From Cephalotus follicularis (Eukaryota; Streptophyta; Magnoliopsida; Oxalidales; Cephalotaceae), in assembly GCA_001972305.1 (NCBI GenBank), contig BDDD01002298.1, forward strand, positions 62,001 to 126,000: a stretch of 64,000 bases of DNA, given 5' to 3'. Numbering within the stretch: the first letter of the stretch is position 1; each line of letters opens with the position of its first letter. The notes beneath the pieces were generated by a model. The model was not told the DNA's origin and did no database searches. It worked only from the letters and a program-made list of their open reading frames with translations. This document shows, one piece after another, positions 34,791 through 47,095 of the stretch. The position numbers were made by a program, and so were the translations under genes.

Positions 34791-35789
34791 ATGACTGACA
34801 CAAGAATAGGTCATGTGCAAAGGAGAAATGGGAATGTGCGAGATGACGGAGAAGATAATTCGTTGAATGCGGTTTTAAACCGATTGGCCGAGGTCATAGC
34901 CAATAACAACGGTAAGAATCATCAAGCACCTCTGCCAGTAAGGCCAACTCTAGAGCAGTTCGCCAGACACAATCCAAAAATCTTTTTGGGAACGACAGAT
35001 CCCTTAGAGGCCGAAGCATGGATCCAAGGAAATGAAAAGATTTTCAGAGCACTGGGTTGTACAGATCGTCAGAAGGTGGAGTTTTTAATATACAAGTTAG
35101 ACGGAGAGCCAGATCAATGGTGGGAAATGATTGAGAGGACGAAGATACGTCGAGAAAGAGAAGCCATGACGCGGGAAGAGTTTAAGAAAATATTTATGGA
35201 CAAGTATTTTCCTTAAGCAATGAAGGACAAAATGGAGGATGACTTCCTTCATTTGGAGCAAGGCGAATCCAAAACTGTAGCCCAGTATGAGGGAAACTTT
35301 GCAAGGATGTCTTGATACATGGCTCACGTAGTATCGACAGAAAAGAGAAGGGAAAATAGGTTTTACCAGGGTCTGAAGCCCCAGATTCGAAGACTGTTGA
35401 TAGCACAAGATCTACAAACCTACGAGGCAGTTTTGAGATGTGCATTAAGAATAGAGATAGAGTATCAAAGATATCAACAAAGACGGGCTGAACAAGGACA
35501 AGGAAAGAGGAAGGCAGGTGAATCCTCTAACAGTAAGAATAAGAAAGTGAAGTATGACTCTAAGACTTGTCAACAATATGGAAAAAGTCATCATGGGAAA
35601 TGCTTACATGAGACGAGAGCTTGCTACAAGTGTGGAAAGCAAGGACACCAAGCGAGGGAGTGTCAAGAAGGACAAAATCAAGCTCAAAATCAAAGGTCAA
35701 TCAAATGTTACAATTGCGGACAGGAAGGGCACATGTCCAATCAATGCACCCGACCAAAGACGGGAGGACATGGAGGGAGCGGAGCCTAA
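34791..35789 (+). pseudogene. Tekay element 1 gag
   Basis: The Gag of a chromovirus opens at ATG 34791 (MTDTRIGHVQ), about 630 bases after the primer site. The capsid region reads RHNPKIFLGTTDPLEAEAWI, FLIYKLDGEPDQWWEM and FKKIFMDKYFP; a TAA follows at 35214-35216 and a TGA near 35315, both in frame. Next come YQGLKPQIRRLL and a K/Q-rich linker. Two zinc knuckles, CYKCGKQGHQAREC and CYNCGQEGHMSNQC, are complete; a third, upstream CQQYGKSHHGKC, has lost its second Cys to Tyr. A TAA at 35787-35789 separates it from protease. The same frame continues into pol, so the original was one gag-pol ORF. Confidence 0.9.
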
Positions 35790-36941
35790 CAACAAAGAGC
35801 ACTGGCCCGAACTTATGCTATGATGGCTGAAGATACGGAAAATCCTAACGATGTGGTGACAGGTACTTTTCCCGTATGCTGTAAAACTGCACATGTATTG
35901 TTTGATACAAGAGTGACACATTCTTTTGTGTCTTTATCGTTTGCACAATGTTTAAGTACCTCATCTCAACAGTTGGAGATAGGTTTAGCCGTTGAAATGC
36001 CAAGTGGTAATACTTTGGTGGTAGATAAAGTACATAAGTTTTGTGATCTAAGAGTATGTGATAGGAAGATGCTAGTAAACCTAGTACCTCTAGCAATCCT
36101 AAACTTTGATGTCATACTAGGCATGGATTGGCTTTCGGCGAATCATGCTAGTGTTGACTATTTCAAGAATGAAGTTAGGTTTGCTATACCTAACCAACCT
36201 GAGTTTATCTTTCGAAGCACGGGAGTTAGTGAACCTCTGATATTCATATCATCGATGCAAGGTAAACGATTGTTGGGAAGGGGATGTGAAGGCTATCTTG
36301 CCTATGTGATGGATACAGATAAGGAAAAGACTAAGATAGAAGAGTTACATGTTGTTAAGGAGTTTACAGATGTTTTTCCTAAAGATTTACCGGTTATGCC
36401 ACCAGATCAAGAAGTGGAGTTTATGATTGATATAATCCCTGGAACGGCTCCTATTTCAAAGAGTCCTTACCGTATGGCACCAGCTGAATTGAAAGAATTG
36501 AAGGCTTTGTTAGAAGAACTTTTGGATAAAGGGTTTATTCGGCCGAGTGTATCACCATGGGGTGCACCGATACTGTTCGTAAAGAAGAAAGATGGGACAA
36601 TGAGACTCTACATAGATTATCGAGAACTGAATCGAGTAACCATCAAGAATGAATATCCACTACCAAGGATTGATGACTTGTTTGATCAACTCAAGAATGC
36701 TCGATACTTCTCAAAGATTGATCTTCGATCAGGCTACCGTCAAGTGAAAGTCAAGAAAGATGATATACCAAAAACTACTTTCCAGACAAGATATGGACAT
36801 TTCAAGTTTTTGATAATGTCATTTGTATTAACAAATGCTCCAGCAGTATTTATGGAATTGATGAATAGAATATTCAACGAATTTTTGGATCAGTGCGTGA
36901 TAGTCTTCATCGACGACACACTAATATACTCAAAGAGTTGA
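35790..36941 (+). pseudogene. Tekay element 1 protease and reverse transcriptase
   Basis: This is in the gag frame. Protease: [14 protein letters not shown], in which the usual DTGA/DSGA motif is DTRV, so the glycine is lost; [18 protein letters not shown] follows. RT: INPGTAPIS-type linker, [51 protein letters not shown], an [10 protein letters not shown] stretch (usual MPFGLTNAPA changed) and the catalytic [11 protein letters not shown]. The frame is open for 373 codons and closes with TGA at 36939-36941, where E or R is expected. It is likely inactive because of the protease change and the downstream stops. Confidence 0.9.
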
Positions 36942-37628
36942 GAGGAGCATTTAAACCAGCTGTTACAAACACTGGGAAAGGAACGACTCTACGCTAAGTT
37001 CAGCAAATGCCAGTTTTGGATGGAGGAGGTATCCTTCTTGGGACACGCAATCACAAGGGAAGGTATCTCAATGGACCCCGCCAAGACAGAAGAGATAAGA
37101 GAATGACAGAGGCCAACAATAGTAGCTGAGATACGAAGCTTCTTGGGACTGGCTGGCTACTACCGAAGTTTTGTCAAAAATTTCTCTCGCATTGCAAACC
37201 ACTTCACAAGGTTAACGCATAAGAATGTTAGGTTTGAATGGTCTGACCAATGTAAAATAAGTTTCTTGGAGTTGAAAAAGAGGTTGATGAATGCTCCAAT
37301 ATTAGCTTTACCCTCGAGACCATAAGGTTTTATGGCATATAGTGACGCATCTCGTAAAGGACTGGGTTGTGTGCTGATGCAGCAAGGAAAAGTGATCGCT
37401 TATGCTTCTTGACAGCTTAAAGTGCATGAACAGAACTATCCTACGCATGATTTGGAATTGGCTGCAGTTATCTTCACGCTAAAGATTTGGAGACACTATC
37501 TATATGGAGAGAAGTGTGAAATCTTCACCGATCACAAAAGCCTCAAATACATCTTCACCCAAAAAGAATTAAACATGAGGCAAAGGAGATGGTTAGAACT
37601 CATCAAGGACTACGAATGCACTATTTAG
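36942..37628 (+). pseudogene. Tekay element 1 RT connection and RNase H
   Basis: It continues in the same frame: LYAKFSKCQFWMEEVSFLGH, then GLAGYYRSFVKNFSRIA and FEWSDQC. Stops fall near 37105, 37323-37325 (before GFMAYSDASRKGLGCVL) and about 37412. RNase H words [31 protein letters not shown] and [20 protein letters not shown] are well kept, including the Asp and Glu positions of the active site. It ends at a TAG at 37626-37628, beyond which the sequence jumps to late integrase. Confidence 0.88.
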
Positions 37629-38466
37629 ATCACATCACACTTTTCGAAGAGTCTACAAAATGGTTTGGGTACAAGATTGAATTTTAGTACGGCGTACCAC
37701 CCACAAACAGATGGGCAATCAGAACAGACTATTCAAACTTTGGAAGACATGCTAAGAGCCTATGTTATAGATTTTCAAGGAGGTTGGGAACAGCATGTCA
37801 CCTTGATTGAATTTTCCTACAATAACAGCTTCCAAGCTAGCATACAAATGGCACCTTTCGAAGCACTATATGGACGAAGGTGTCGAATGCTGATATGTTG
37901 GGATGAAGTAGGAGAACAAAAGCTTCTAGGACCTGAAATGGTGCAAATAACTACTGAGAAGGTGAAGCTGATTCAGAAATCCCTCTTAACATCCCTAAGT
38001 AGACAGAAGAGCTATGCGGATAAAAGACGGGGAGAGCTACAATTTGAAGTGGGCGATCATGTTTTTCTTAAGGTATCGCCATGGAAAAGGGGTTATGAGA
38101 TTTAGCAAGAAAGGAAAACTCAATCCTCGATACATTTGACCATTTGAGATTTTGGAAAGAATCGGAGAGGTTGCATATAGGCTTGCTTTGCCACCAAATC
38201 TCTCCCACATTCACAATGTGTTCCATGTATCCTTACTCCGGAAGTATATAGCCAACCCCTCTCATGTTCTAAGAGCTGAACCGATACAAGTACATGAAGA
38301 TTTGTCATACAACGAGCAACCAGTGGAAATCCTGGATTATAAAGAACAGGTCCTATGGACTAAGACCATCCAGATAGTAAAAGTTTTATGGAAAAACCAC
38401 GGAGTTGAAGTTGCCACCTGGGAGTTGGAGGACACAATGAGACATGAATACCCTCATCTTTTTTAG
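37629..38466 (+). pseudogene. Tekay element 1 integrase C-terminal half and chromodomain
   Basis: The sequence goes straight from RNase H DYECTI to LGTRLNFSTAYHPQTDGQSE, so the integrase zinc finger and both catalytic Asp residues are deleted; only the Glu of DDE remains (DGQSEQT). Later words are WEQHVTLIEFSYNNSFQAS, APFEALYGRRCR and FEVGDHVFLKVSPWKRG, then a TAG at 38103-38105 and a one-base frameshift. The final frame reads VFHVSLLRKYIANPSHVL and the chromodomain PVEILDYKEQVLWTKTIQIV, KVLWKNHGVEVATWELEDTM and YPHLF, which in this family tethers integration to chromatin. Confidence 0.9.
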
Positions 38467-38499
38467 TCTAACGTGTAACAAATTTTGAGGATAAAATTT

Positions 38500-38514
38500 T
38501 GTAAGGAGGGTAGA
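38500..38514 (+). other. Polypurine tract of Tekay element 1
   Basis: TGTAAGGAGGGTAGA directly precedes the 3' LTR start at 38516, preceded by TTTTGAGGATAAAATTT, the usual chromovirus wording. Confidence 0.8.
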
Positions 38515-38515
38515 A

Positions 38516-39209
38516 TGTAATGACCAGAAATTTGAATGGCAATGTTAAGAAGTATGTTCTTTTACTTGGTATCTTGTTTGCATCATGTTTGGCGTGAATG
38601 TCATGCTGAAAGCGTCGATGACAAGGATTAAGCATCGACAGAATAATTTAAATCGCCGATGGTGTACGGTAAAGTGGCATCGCTTATGAGTGGTTTAAGA
38701 AAATGTCGTATGGATGACTCGGAACGTTGAGAGGCCAGGAAAATTTCACCTAAGTGCCGACAGTTCCACAAAAGTGTCAACGGTTAAGTTATCAGCAACG
38801 ACGCTTTGGACCCTTCTAACGCCTGTTAAAAAAAGACAGTTTTCAACTTGGACAAACTCCTCCAACCGACGACGCTTCGAAAAAAGCATCAACGCTTGAA
38901 TGAAACCGACGATGCTCTAAATGTAAGCTTCAACGCTTTGAAGTCAAGCATTTATAGTCAACTTGGATGAAACCTGTGAGCGACGACGCTTGGGAGTGAA
39001 GCGCCGACGCTTTGGTCTGCAGACTAGTTGCCCAAATCTAATTTTTTGTCTTTTAGTGAGTAAATTAATATAAATAATGTGCAAGTGTCAAGCCAGGGAG
39101 AGAGGAGACCAGATATTTTATGTTGGTATGCCAAGTGTCACCGATTGATTGGTAGAAATAGGTACATGGGCAACTAAAAGAGGTGACTCATGAGAGAGGG
39201 AGAGAGAGA

Positions 39210-39247
<38 letters not shown>

Positions 39248-40559
39248 CTTTCTCTCCAAGCAACTCAGCCTATATATGCATGTTTGTGACTTGAATTCAG
39301 TTAGTTTTAGCTGAGAAGAAAGAGTTTTCTACTGAAAGTAAAAAAGGGAATTCAGTAAGAAAAGGAGAAAAGGAAATCAAACTAAAGTAAGGAAAATTCA
39401 ATACCCATTTTTTATCAAAGTTCCTCTTTTATTTTCTAATATTATGCATCAGATTGTTTTATTCATATCTTGCTCATTTCTAAATCATATTTCGAATGGT
39501 TTAATGTTTTCGAAACTTTAAGATGTCTTGTTTAACTGTTATGTTTTGTACCTTTTGAAATTCTATCGAATTCTTAGTGAAAATCCATGTTTTATTTTAC
39601 TGCTCTTGTGCTGCTAGAATATGGAACCAATGACTTTAAAAAATTCGTAGCAGTGTCATTTCTTAGCCAAATATTATGCACTTTACCGTTTTGTAATCAT
39701 TGAGATGTGTACTTTAACTTCACTGTTTTATGTTTTCTCAGAAAATGATTACTTCTATATGCAATGTCAATTTTAGAAATGTTATGTAAAGCTGTTTTAT
39801 GAATGCATTTGAGTTAATTACTAAAATGAAGAGAAATGCTTTATGAATTGTGAAAGGAAATGAAATGAAATAAACTACTCTTGGATTGCGATCCAAGGAG
39901 GAATAATCCAAGATGGATTAATGTTAATGGAGCGAGATGCTCACGGACATGCATGTGATATAAGGATAGTAATCGGGGAGTGCACAATGCCCCGGTGAAG
40001 CGTAATGGAAAGGGTTCATTAAGTTTTTATAACCCCTATGTTTTATGAAATGTTCTGGTTATATGTTATAATCGGAAAATGAAATGTGATAAAGTCTGTT
40101 TACTTTGAAAAATTTACTGCGCTATTTAAAGCTCATTCCTTTCAATGTTCTTGTTTTCAACTAAAATGTTTTCAGGAAACTATTGAATGAAGAATGCGAG
40201 CTTTAGAGGGAGCTCATAAGAAGAATTTTAGAAAGAAATGTGCTACGCATTAGTGTTTGCATAAGTTGTTTTCGAAATGTAATAGAATCATGTTTTTGTC
40301 CGTTGTGCAACATTTTATGACAAATGATGTTGAAATGTAATAGTATAAGTATGTGATGGTTTATGACATCTTTAGATAAGATGATGATGCTTGGAGTTTG
40401 AATTCAAAGTCATAGAACATGTTGTAAATTATGATAATTAATGGTATATGTTAGCGTTAGGCAAGAATGCGAAAAGATGTAATGGTTCACCCCACGTAAT
40501 GCACCGACTCCTCGAGATTCCCTTTGAGCATCTATTGGACTCGGGTCAGGGGTGTTACA
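38516..40559 (+). mobile_element. Tekay element 1 3' LTR
   Basis: It runs from TGTAATGACCAG to GGGTGTTACA and is collinear with the 5' LTR with scattered substitutions. It is slightly longer, in part because a GA microsatellite at 39193-39243 is expanded relative to 32811-32831. The U3 CCGACG/GTCGA cluster is at 38608-39010 and the conserved GAGTGCACAATGCCCC block at 39978. Confidence 0.9.
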
Positions 40560-41629
40560 TATGAGAACGAGATCCTTATTCCTTGTGACAAATTTTCCAA
40601 GTCATAGGTTCACTTTCTTTGGGCCATTGATGAACCGTGAAGACTTGTCATGTTAAGCTTGCTCCAGGGATAACAGTGGACGATGGTTATCTCGTAGCCA
40701 TTTGGGTTTATCCCTAAAGCTAAATGTGAGGTGTGTGCTAGAGATTGTGACACTGAACTGACCCACCAATAGGAAACCTATTTGGATTGTGAATACCCAA
40801 TGTCAATAGGATTCCTATGGTCTCGGTAGTCTATAGTCGATGGTGACTAGTAGGTCTATAGCCTACGTTGTCTCCTTTGACCTGAGCGGCTGGCATGTAT
40901 TGTGTGGTGACTGCTTGACTTTGATTTCCGGCTTCCCCAGCAATAGCCACGTGCTGCCAAAATTTTTGTCTTTGGGTCTTGTGGGAGCTGCATTGAGATG
41001 TATGAGCGAGTGTGCAATAGGGGATTGTCACACCAGGGCTGAGAGTGACCGGCTCTATTTGTCTATGTACGTTACAGACTTAAAAGTCCTAATCAGACAT
41101 AGGTGGACTGGGAATGAGAGGTTCCCGTGGGAGGTCTACCGATAGTCTCAGTGCGATCATAGATTCATAGTTATCGCAACAATACTAGGGGTGACGTTCA
41201 TCCATACCCTAGGCTGTGATTATAGCAAAGTATGACGAGGGAAACATGACACATATGCCAATGACTGGATAAAGTGACTGTCTATTTGGACCATGATTGA
41301 TAGATGTGGTAATACACTGATCCGGGGGGTGACTGGCGCTCACACCGAGGCTGTTTTGATAGTCGGTGACTATCAGAATGGTTGTACCAGGTATCGGAAT
41401 GTACTGGGAATTTATCATCATACCGGAGAATGATAGGCTTTCGGGTCCTTCCTGACTTTGAACAGGTTGATATGTGGTGGGACACATATCATTTAGTGAA
41501 AGGACAACATCAGGGAAGATGTTACATGTGAGTATTTCATTTGATGGATTTAGGTCCATGCAATGCCACAATGAAATATTCCATGCGAAGGTTTTTGAAA
41601 ATAGAAGAGAATGTCTCATCTTTGTCTTG

Positions 41630-42185
41630 GGCGTCGATGCCATGAAGAGCATACGTCGATGCCATGTATGGTTGAGTTGCTGGGCGTTAATGCAAACGGC
41701 ATGTGTTGACGCTGATAAAACCTGTAGCTTTAAACCTCGACGCCATGGAGAGCATGCGTCGAAGCCATAATCTGATTGAGCCCCTGGGCGTTAACGCCAT
41801 GGAGAGCATGGGTTGACGTTTTAAAAACCTATAGCTTACGTGTTGATGCTGTGATTTTTTATGCGTCGACACTAAGGAAAATGAGACTAAGCGCCTATTT
41901 CATCTTATCGTTGGCATTGACTCATAGATAGGATGAGACGCATGGCGTTGACGCCATGAGGGTTGACACACGGCTTGTCACCAATTTTGAGAGAAATTGG
42001 TTTAACTTTTTGGGATAAAGTGGGAGAGAGAAAGTCAGACTATAAATAGATTATGAAAATATGTCAAAGCTTGCAAGACACACTTCTCTCTTTCCTCTCT
42101 CTCTCTCTTGTTCCTTGCCATCTCTCTTCTTCCTGCTGCTATCATACACGTCGATGCCTATCGCCTACACGTCGATGCCTAAATC
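41630..42185. repeat. GTCGA cluster with GGC..GCC flanks in copia LTR B
   Basis: Words such as GGGCGTCGATGCCATG (41632), ACGTCGATGCCATG (41653), GCGTCGAAGCC (41756), GGGCGTTAACGCC (41786), TGCGTCGACACT (41861), GGCGTTGACGCC (41945) and ACGTCGATGCCT (42149 and 42170) recur. The implied consensus is GGCGTCGACGCC. Confidence 0.85.
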
Positions 42186-42774
42186 GTCTGGTTCGATTTT
42201 GCAGCCATTTTAACCCCTCATTCACCACTCAAAGCTCATTATAGGTGGAGATACTTTGTACCATGCATCTTGTCCAAACCTAGAGTGATTTAATGTAGGA
42301 TAAACATTTGGCCTTCATCCTTGGATCCTCCTTTTCATGGCTCGTGGAGGAGCTTGGGGTTTTTGGGATAAAGCGTACAGGGAGGTTGTCTTGAAGGAAT
42401 GAGTCTTCACCATTAGTAAGAATCTCTTCTCTTCTTATGGTGGCCATGGCAGCGGGTTGTAGCTCAGGTTAGAGAACCCTTGCCGAACCCCCTAGCCCCC
42501 TTGATGGTTTGTTTGTCATCCCTTAGGGTGGGTTTGGGTTGAATAGACATTTTGCTAGGGTTTGTGTGTTTTTCCTTGTGAGCCATTTGTGGAGTCCATT
42601 TCTAGGCTTTATGGAAACCCTAGCATTTCAACCCATTTCACCCTATGCTTGGTTTGGATTTGGTTTGATTGGTTGTTCAATTTGTTGGAAACGGGGGCTC
42701 AATGCTAAAAAATGCATGTTTAAACCCTAATGTCCCAACTTGCATTCTTCCTCATTGAGCCCCCATTTCCAACA

Positions 42775-45495
42775 AGTGTTATCAGAGCCATATAATTAGC
42801 TTCAATTGGACCTCAATTTCATGTCTAGTGGCTTGATTTGATGTTTCTAACCTTTGGACGAAGTATTGCATTCCAAACCCTAGAGTGACATTGGCAAAAA
42901 TGTGACAATCGAAATATGTGAATTCTAATTGTTTTGTCAATTATTTGAACTTATGTAAATGACTAATTTAAGGATAGTTCAATGAACCAAAAGTTAATAC
43001 ATTTGGTGTGTATGATGCAAAGGAGCATTCAAACATCCTTATGTATGATTTAGGATCTCAAACGAACCTTGAAAAGTCATTGAACAGATGTTTTAAAAGT
43101 GTTAGAATGTTACTTCGAAAACTGGTTACGTGCGGGAATTTCTGTTCAAATTTTTTGCACTATTTAGTGTAGACTTTCTGGAGTTGTCCTAAGCAGAAAG
43201 TTGGACTGGTTAGTGACAGTTTGAGTACAGGATGGTTCCTGACAGTTTCTACTATGAGACTGGCTGTTTTTGCACACATACTGACAATAGCACAATTACT
43301 GCAAGTTACCAACAGGTTTCCTGCAAGCTTTCGACGAGCTTTCAGTGAGCTTTTCTTTACAGTTTCTGTGCAATCTTTGCACAGTTGCTGGCAGGAATAC
43401 TGTATGGATTGGACTGACGTATCAGGGTGTTCGGATAAAGATTTGATTCGCTTATGCTCAAAGTTCTCACATTATGCAATATATTCAAGAGAAATATTTA
43501 CAATAGTTATGGCTAATATTTTTATTGCATTATTTTTCACTCAATTAGATCCATTGGTGGGATCAATGAGTATATGTAGTAGTGAGCTACGTATAGGGAC
43601 ACTAGATTTTAATTTATCTAGTGAGAGTGAAATTTTCAGTAGGCTGGTAATTAAATCGATAAGCCATTAAATATTAAATTAACACGTGTTTATTCATTAA
43701 ATATATAGTGAATATATTTTTTGAATTTCTTATGCATGCTGGTAGGCTTGGGACTTGACCTAGATTTTTTGGTTTCTTACGTGGATGTTATTTAAATTCT
43801 TTATTAACATGGTGATCATTTGGTCTGCAATAAGGCTGTCTGCGCGTAGCAATATATTTTCTTATCCATTATTTTTGAGTTTTCTCTTCTCCCTCTAAAA
43901 TTGTATTCCTATTCTTTTGTAATACGAGTGTTGTAATTTTAAGAAGAGATGCAATGGATCATGAAGAGAGGATCAAGAAGAATACAAGACCAATTGGAGG
44001 CCATGAATGCATGGTGAGATAATGTAATAAAGTATTTATTAAATAATAAGCACCTAGGAGACCAAGTAGTCACGTTTGGCTCATGTGATTACTAAATAGT
44101 TAAAATCCCAAGTCAGGCCATATTTTTTAGGATGTATGTGATGGATGAATTTTTTTTAATTTTTTTCAAACATGTCTAAACATGTTAAGTCGTTCGAAAT
44201 AGATTGGAAGATAAAAAGAGATTTTATTAATGGCTATGATTAAAATTAAAAAGTGTATGAGACCTAAAATTCCTCCGAGCACTATAATAAGTCTATAGGC
44301 GGTGGGACTAAGGTTGTCCTGTCGTTGGCCTTCCATAACCTTCGTTGAAGGGTGTGGACATATTGGGGATAGCACCACTACTGCCACAGCAGAGGTCCCC
44401 CATATGACCATTATCGTTCAGGTTCAGTTCTAGGGCAGAACTGGAAGGAAGTGACCATGTTTTGAAACTCTGACAAGCACACTTGTGGGTCACAAAACGG
44501 GTTTATTTCTTTGGGGGAAGTGGGTCTGACTTATACCGGGGTCATACTATTAGTATGGCAAAATCTGTGGATTGAATGGTCTGGGAGGCCGAACTTGTAT
44601 CGGATCTTGCATTTCAAGGGCGAGGCCCTAATGCAAATATAATGCTTTGAGCCTAACTATTCGGTATTATGGTTTGTCATGCCACAGCTGAAACCATGAT
44701 ATGCGGGATAGATTCCGATCCCTACTAGGAGGCGGGTGCTTCCCGAATTTCACATGGAGGTGTGGGATACAATTAGAATAGTGGAAAAGAGCCATAATTA
44801 CTAAAGGCCAAGGGATATGGTAATAACATAAATTGGAATGATCTGCGAAAATTCTCTATCTATTTCCTCTTAAGTTGCTGTAACATACTCTATATATACT
44901 CAATGAAAGTCAGCACTGACTTAGCAAATGTTTTGATTAAACATGAGCTTAATGATCCGAAGTTTTGTTGGATCACAATGCAGATGGCATTGGTAGTTCA
45001 CGAGCATGGGAGTGACTCATGTTATGACTGAATACAATCCTAAGAGTCGTGTTAATACAGCTAGAGGAGTTGTATTGCTCTAAGGAGGCTGATTTTGTCC
45101 TTAATAGGTCATAATCAGCCAAACTCACCCATCCATCTTGTTATGGAACAAATCCTTTGAAGGATCGATCAGTTGGATCGTGTTCAAAAGGCGAGGCCTT
45201 TAAAAGAAAGAAAAGGGACAAAGGGAAATGCGTTGCAAGCGGCAGCGTACATCCTAAACAAGATTCCTTTGAAATTCGTCCCCTCCATATATTTATAAGG
45301 TGTGTAAAAAGGAGGAAACCCACCCTAAACCATTGTGAGGTTAAGGGTTGTCCAGCTTATGTAAGAAGGTGAAAACCTTCTAAGCTGGAGGCACAATTGG
45401 ACTGATGCCGGTTTATGGGATATCCTAAGGGAAGCTTAAAATACTATTTCTACCATCCCAACAGATAAAAGATGTATGTTTCGCGTACTGTGAAA
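42775..45495 (+). pseudogene. Copia element B internal remnant: leader, gag and integrase traces
   Basis: The primer site TGTTATCAGAGCC is at 42777-42789. The leader (42790-44900) parallels 21464-23570. Gag is degraded: only the start region near 44903 and a linker near 45140-45230, which aligns with GTCGGATCAAGTTCTAAAGG-type sequence of element A, are seen. It then jumps to the integrase C-terminal part at 45235-45490 (AAYILNKIPLKFVPSIY, RRKPTLNHCEV, GCPAYVRR, then YYFYHPN in a shifted frame). Much of gag, protease and the integrase core are missing. It ends at an antisense LTR of the same family. Confidence 0.65.
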
Positions 45496-46270
45496 TTCCT
45501 AGTGATAACATGGCTAGTGCTGGGCAAGGCGGAAACCAAAGCCATGTAGTTACCACACAACGCATTCAGCTACTCAAGTCTAAGGATACAACGCGAGTCT
45601 TAAAGTACCCACAAGTCACCTTCGACTAAACACTACCGAAACAATAGGAATCCTATTGACAAAGGTATTGAAAATCCAAATAGGTATCCCATGTTGGGTC
45701 AATTTTGTGTCATGCTCTCACCACGTGCCCGCATCAGCTTTAGGGTAAACCCAAATGGCAATGAGATGATCCATCCTCCACTTAACTCGGGAGCAAGCAT
45801 AATATGGCAAGTCTTTGCGGTTCATCAATTGCCCTTATGAGAGTGAACCTATGACTTGGAACATTTGTCAGAAAGGAGTAAGGATCTCATTCTCATAACC
45901 ACTCAGGCACGAGATCCAACCCTTTTCCGACAGGGCACTATATGTGTATTCGGTTGACATGGTGATCAACCAATCCGATTCAACGGTTTGGGATAATACA
46001 TATAGCAAGATGCCAATCTATAATAAAATATGCACGTTGAACATGAATGAAATTCAGAATGTATGATTAAAGTGTGTAACATATGTCTCAAACATATGCT
46101 TGCATACACCTCGTGGATTGCAGGGACACCCTAATCTAACAATCTCCCACTTGGCCCTCAAGCCACGAAGACCTTCAGCTCAAGCATATGTACTTCTTTG
46201 CCTTTCGTGTACTGCTTATAGCTTTGGTCAGTGAGTCTGCTAAGATCCATTCTAGCGTAACTCTCTCTAG
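45496..46270 (-). mobile_element. Copia LTR E (first 640 bases) with polypurine tract and RNase H tail, antisense
   Basis: The LTR start is TGTTAGATTAGGG (46141 leftwards). Just outside lies minus-strand GGCCAAGTGGGAGAT (46156-46142), the copia polypurine tract. Further out, minus-strand 46262-46210 encodes WILADSLTKAISST, the conserved end of copia RNase H. The LTR is cut off near 45496, so it lacks about three quarters of its length. Confidence 0.8.
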
Positions 46271-47095
46271 TATGACATGCCAAAGAATTGCTCAAATTCA
46301 GCCAAAGCAAGGGAGAAAAGGAAAAGTCAAAATGCATTAAACAAATGCATATTTAAATCACCTTTGAATAGTCAAATATGGTAGGCTACTAATATTGTTC
46401 AAGTTTGAAGCATTTTGGCCGGCCATATATTGGGCAATTCCCATGCCCAATTTCAGCACAAAATGGGATATAAAATCCCATGCTCAATAAGCCTACAAGT
46501 ATAAAAATTCTCTCCACCATTAGATGCATAAATGCACCTATCGGTTTGAACAAATAACCCTTTGCTCGGAACGAATCCATTATGGTGATACATGAAATGA
46601 TTTCAGCAAATGGAGTGTTCACTAGCAAAGTAACATCTCTTAGATGTTAGTCTCTCACTAAATGACTTGTGTCCCACACATGTCAACCTGTTCCACAATC
46701 AGGCAGGACCCGAATGTCTGGATGAGTTCCGGTACGACGATATGCTTCCCAGAAATCCCATGATTCTGGTATGGCCATCCTGATAGCCTTAAAACTATCC
46801 TATGGCCCCAGTGTGATCTCCAATCACCCCTGGATTCTTGTACACCACGTCTATTGTCAGTTAGCCAGATCATCTAGTACTTTATCATTGTCTTCAGCTT
46901 ATATGTCGCGTATCCCTCATCATGCTTAGCTCCGATCGTAGCCTAGGGTTTGGATTACTGTCAACCCTAGGTAAAGCCATGATAACTATAAATCCATGAA
47001 CATATTAAGACTCTCAAGAGACTCCCAATGAAACCTCGTTTCAATCTCTCTAAGTGCTTGGCCAGGACCTCAAGTCTTAATCATCATAGATATTA
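46271..47095 (-). mobile_element. Copia LTR middle section, antisense
   Basis: Antisense versions of the 20640-19700 section of LTR A run in order: CAATTCCCATGCCCAATTT (46436), TGTGTCCCACACATGTCAAC (46669), ATCCCTCATCATGC (46911), and GGCCAGGACCTCAAG (47051). Both ends are broken. Confidence 0.75.

Larger units (their letters stand above)
32148..40559 (+). mobile_element. Tekay/Del-type chromovirus element 1 with TATGA target duplication
   Basis: Two LTRs (32148-34144 and 38516-40559), a primer site, gag-pol, a chromodomain and a polypurine tract are all present. The duplicated target is TATGA at 32143-32147 and 40560-40564, so the ends are sure. It sits in a copia LTR at a site that reads GTTATGAGAA in LTR A. 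Despite the complete structure it is dead: many stops and an internal deletion between RNase H and integrase. Confidence 0.93.
31911..42774 (+). mobile_element. Ty1-copia LTR B, sense, split by Tekay element 1
   Basis: The LTR starts TGTTACGTTAGGGGTGTCCC at 31911, breaks at 32147 after GAGAGGGCTATGA, resumes at 40560 with TATGAGAACGAGATCC, and ends TTCCAACA at 42774. It is collinear with LTR A. It differs by carrying a cluster of GTCGA-type palindromes at about 41630-41960 and again near 42145-42180 that LTR A lacks. Confidence 0.85.

Noticed and set aside
35554-35921. Several 69-89-codon ORFs over the Tekay gag zinc knuckles
   Set aside because: Out-of-frame shadows of gag, whose frame holds the CCHC motifs.
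43221-43670. 149-codon plus ORF in the element B leader
   Set aside because: The same leader in element A has no matching frame; no recognised motif.
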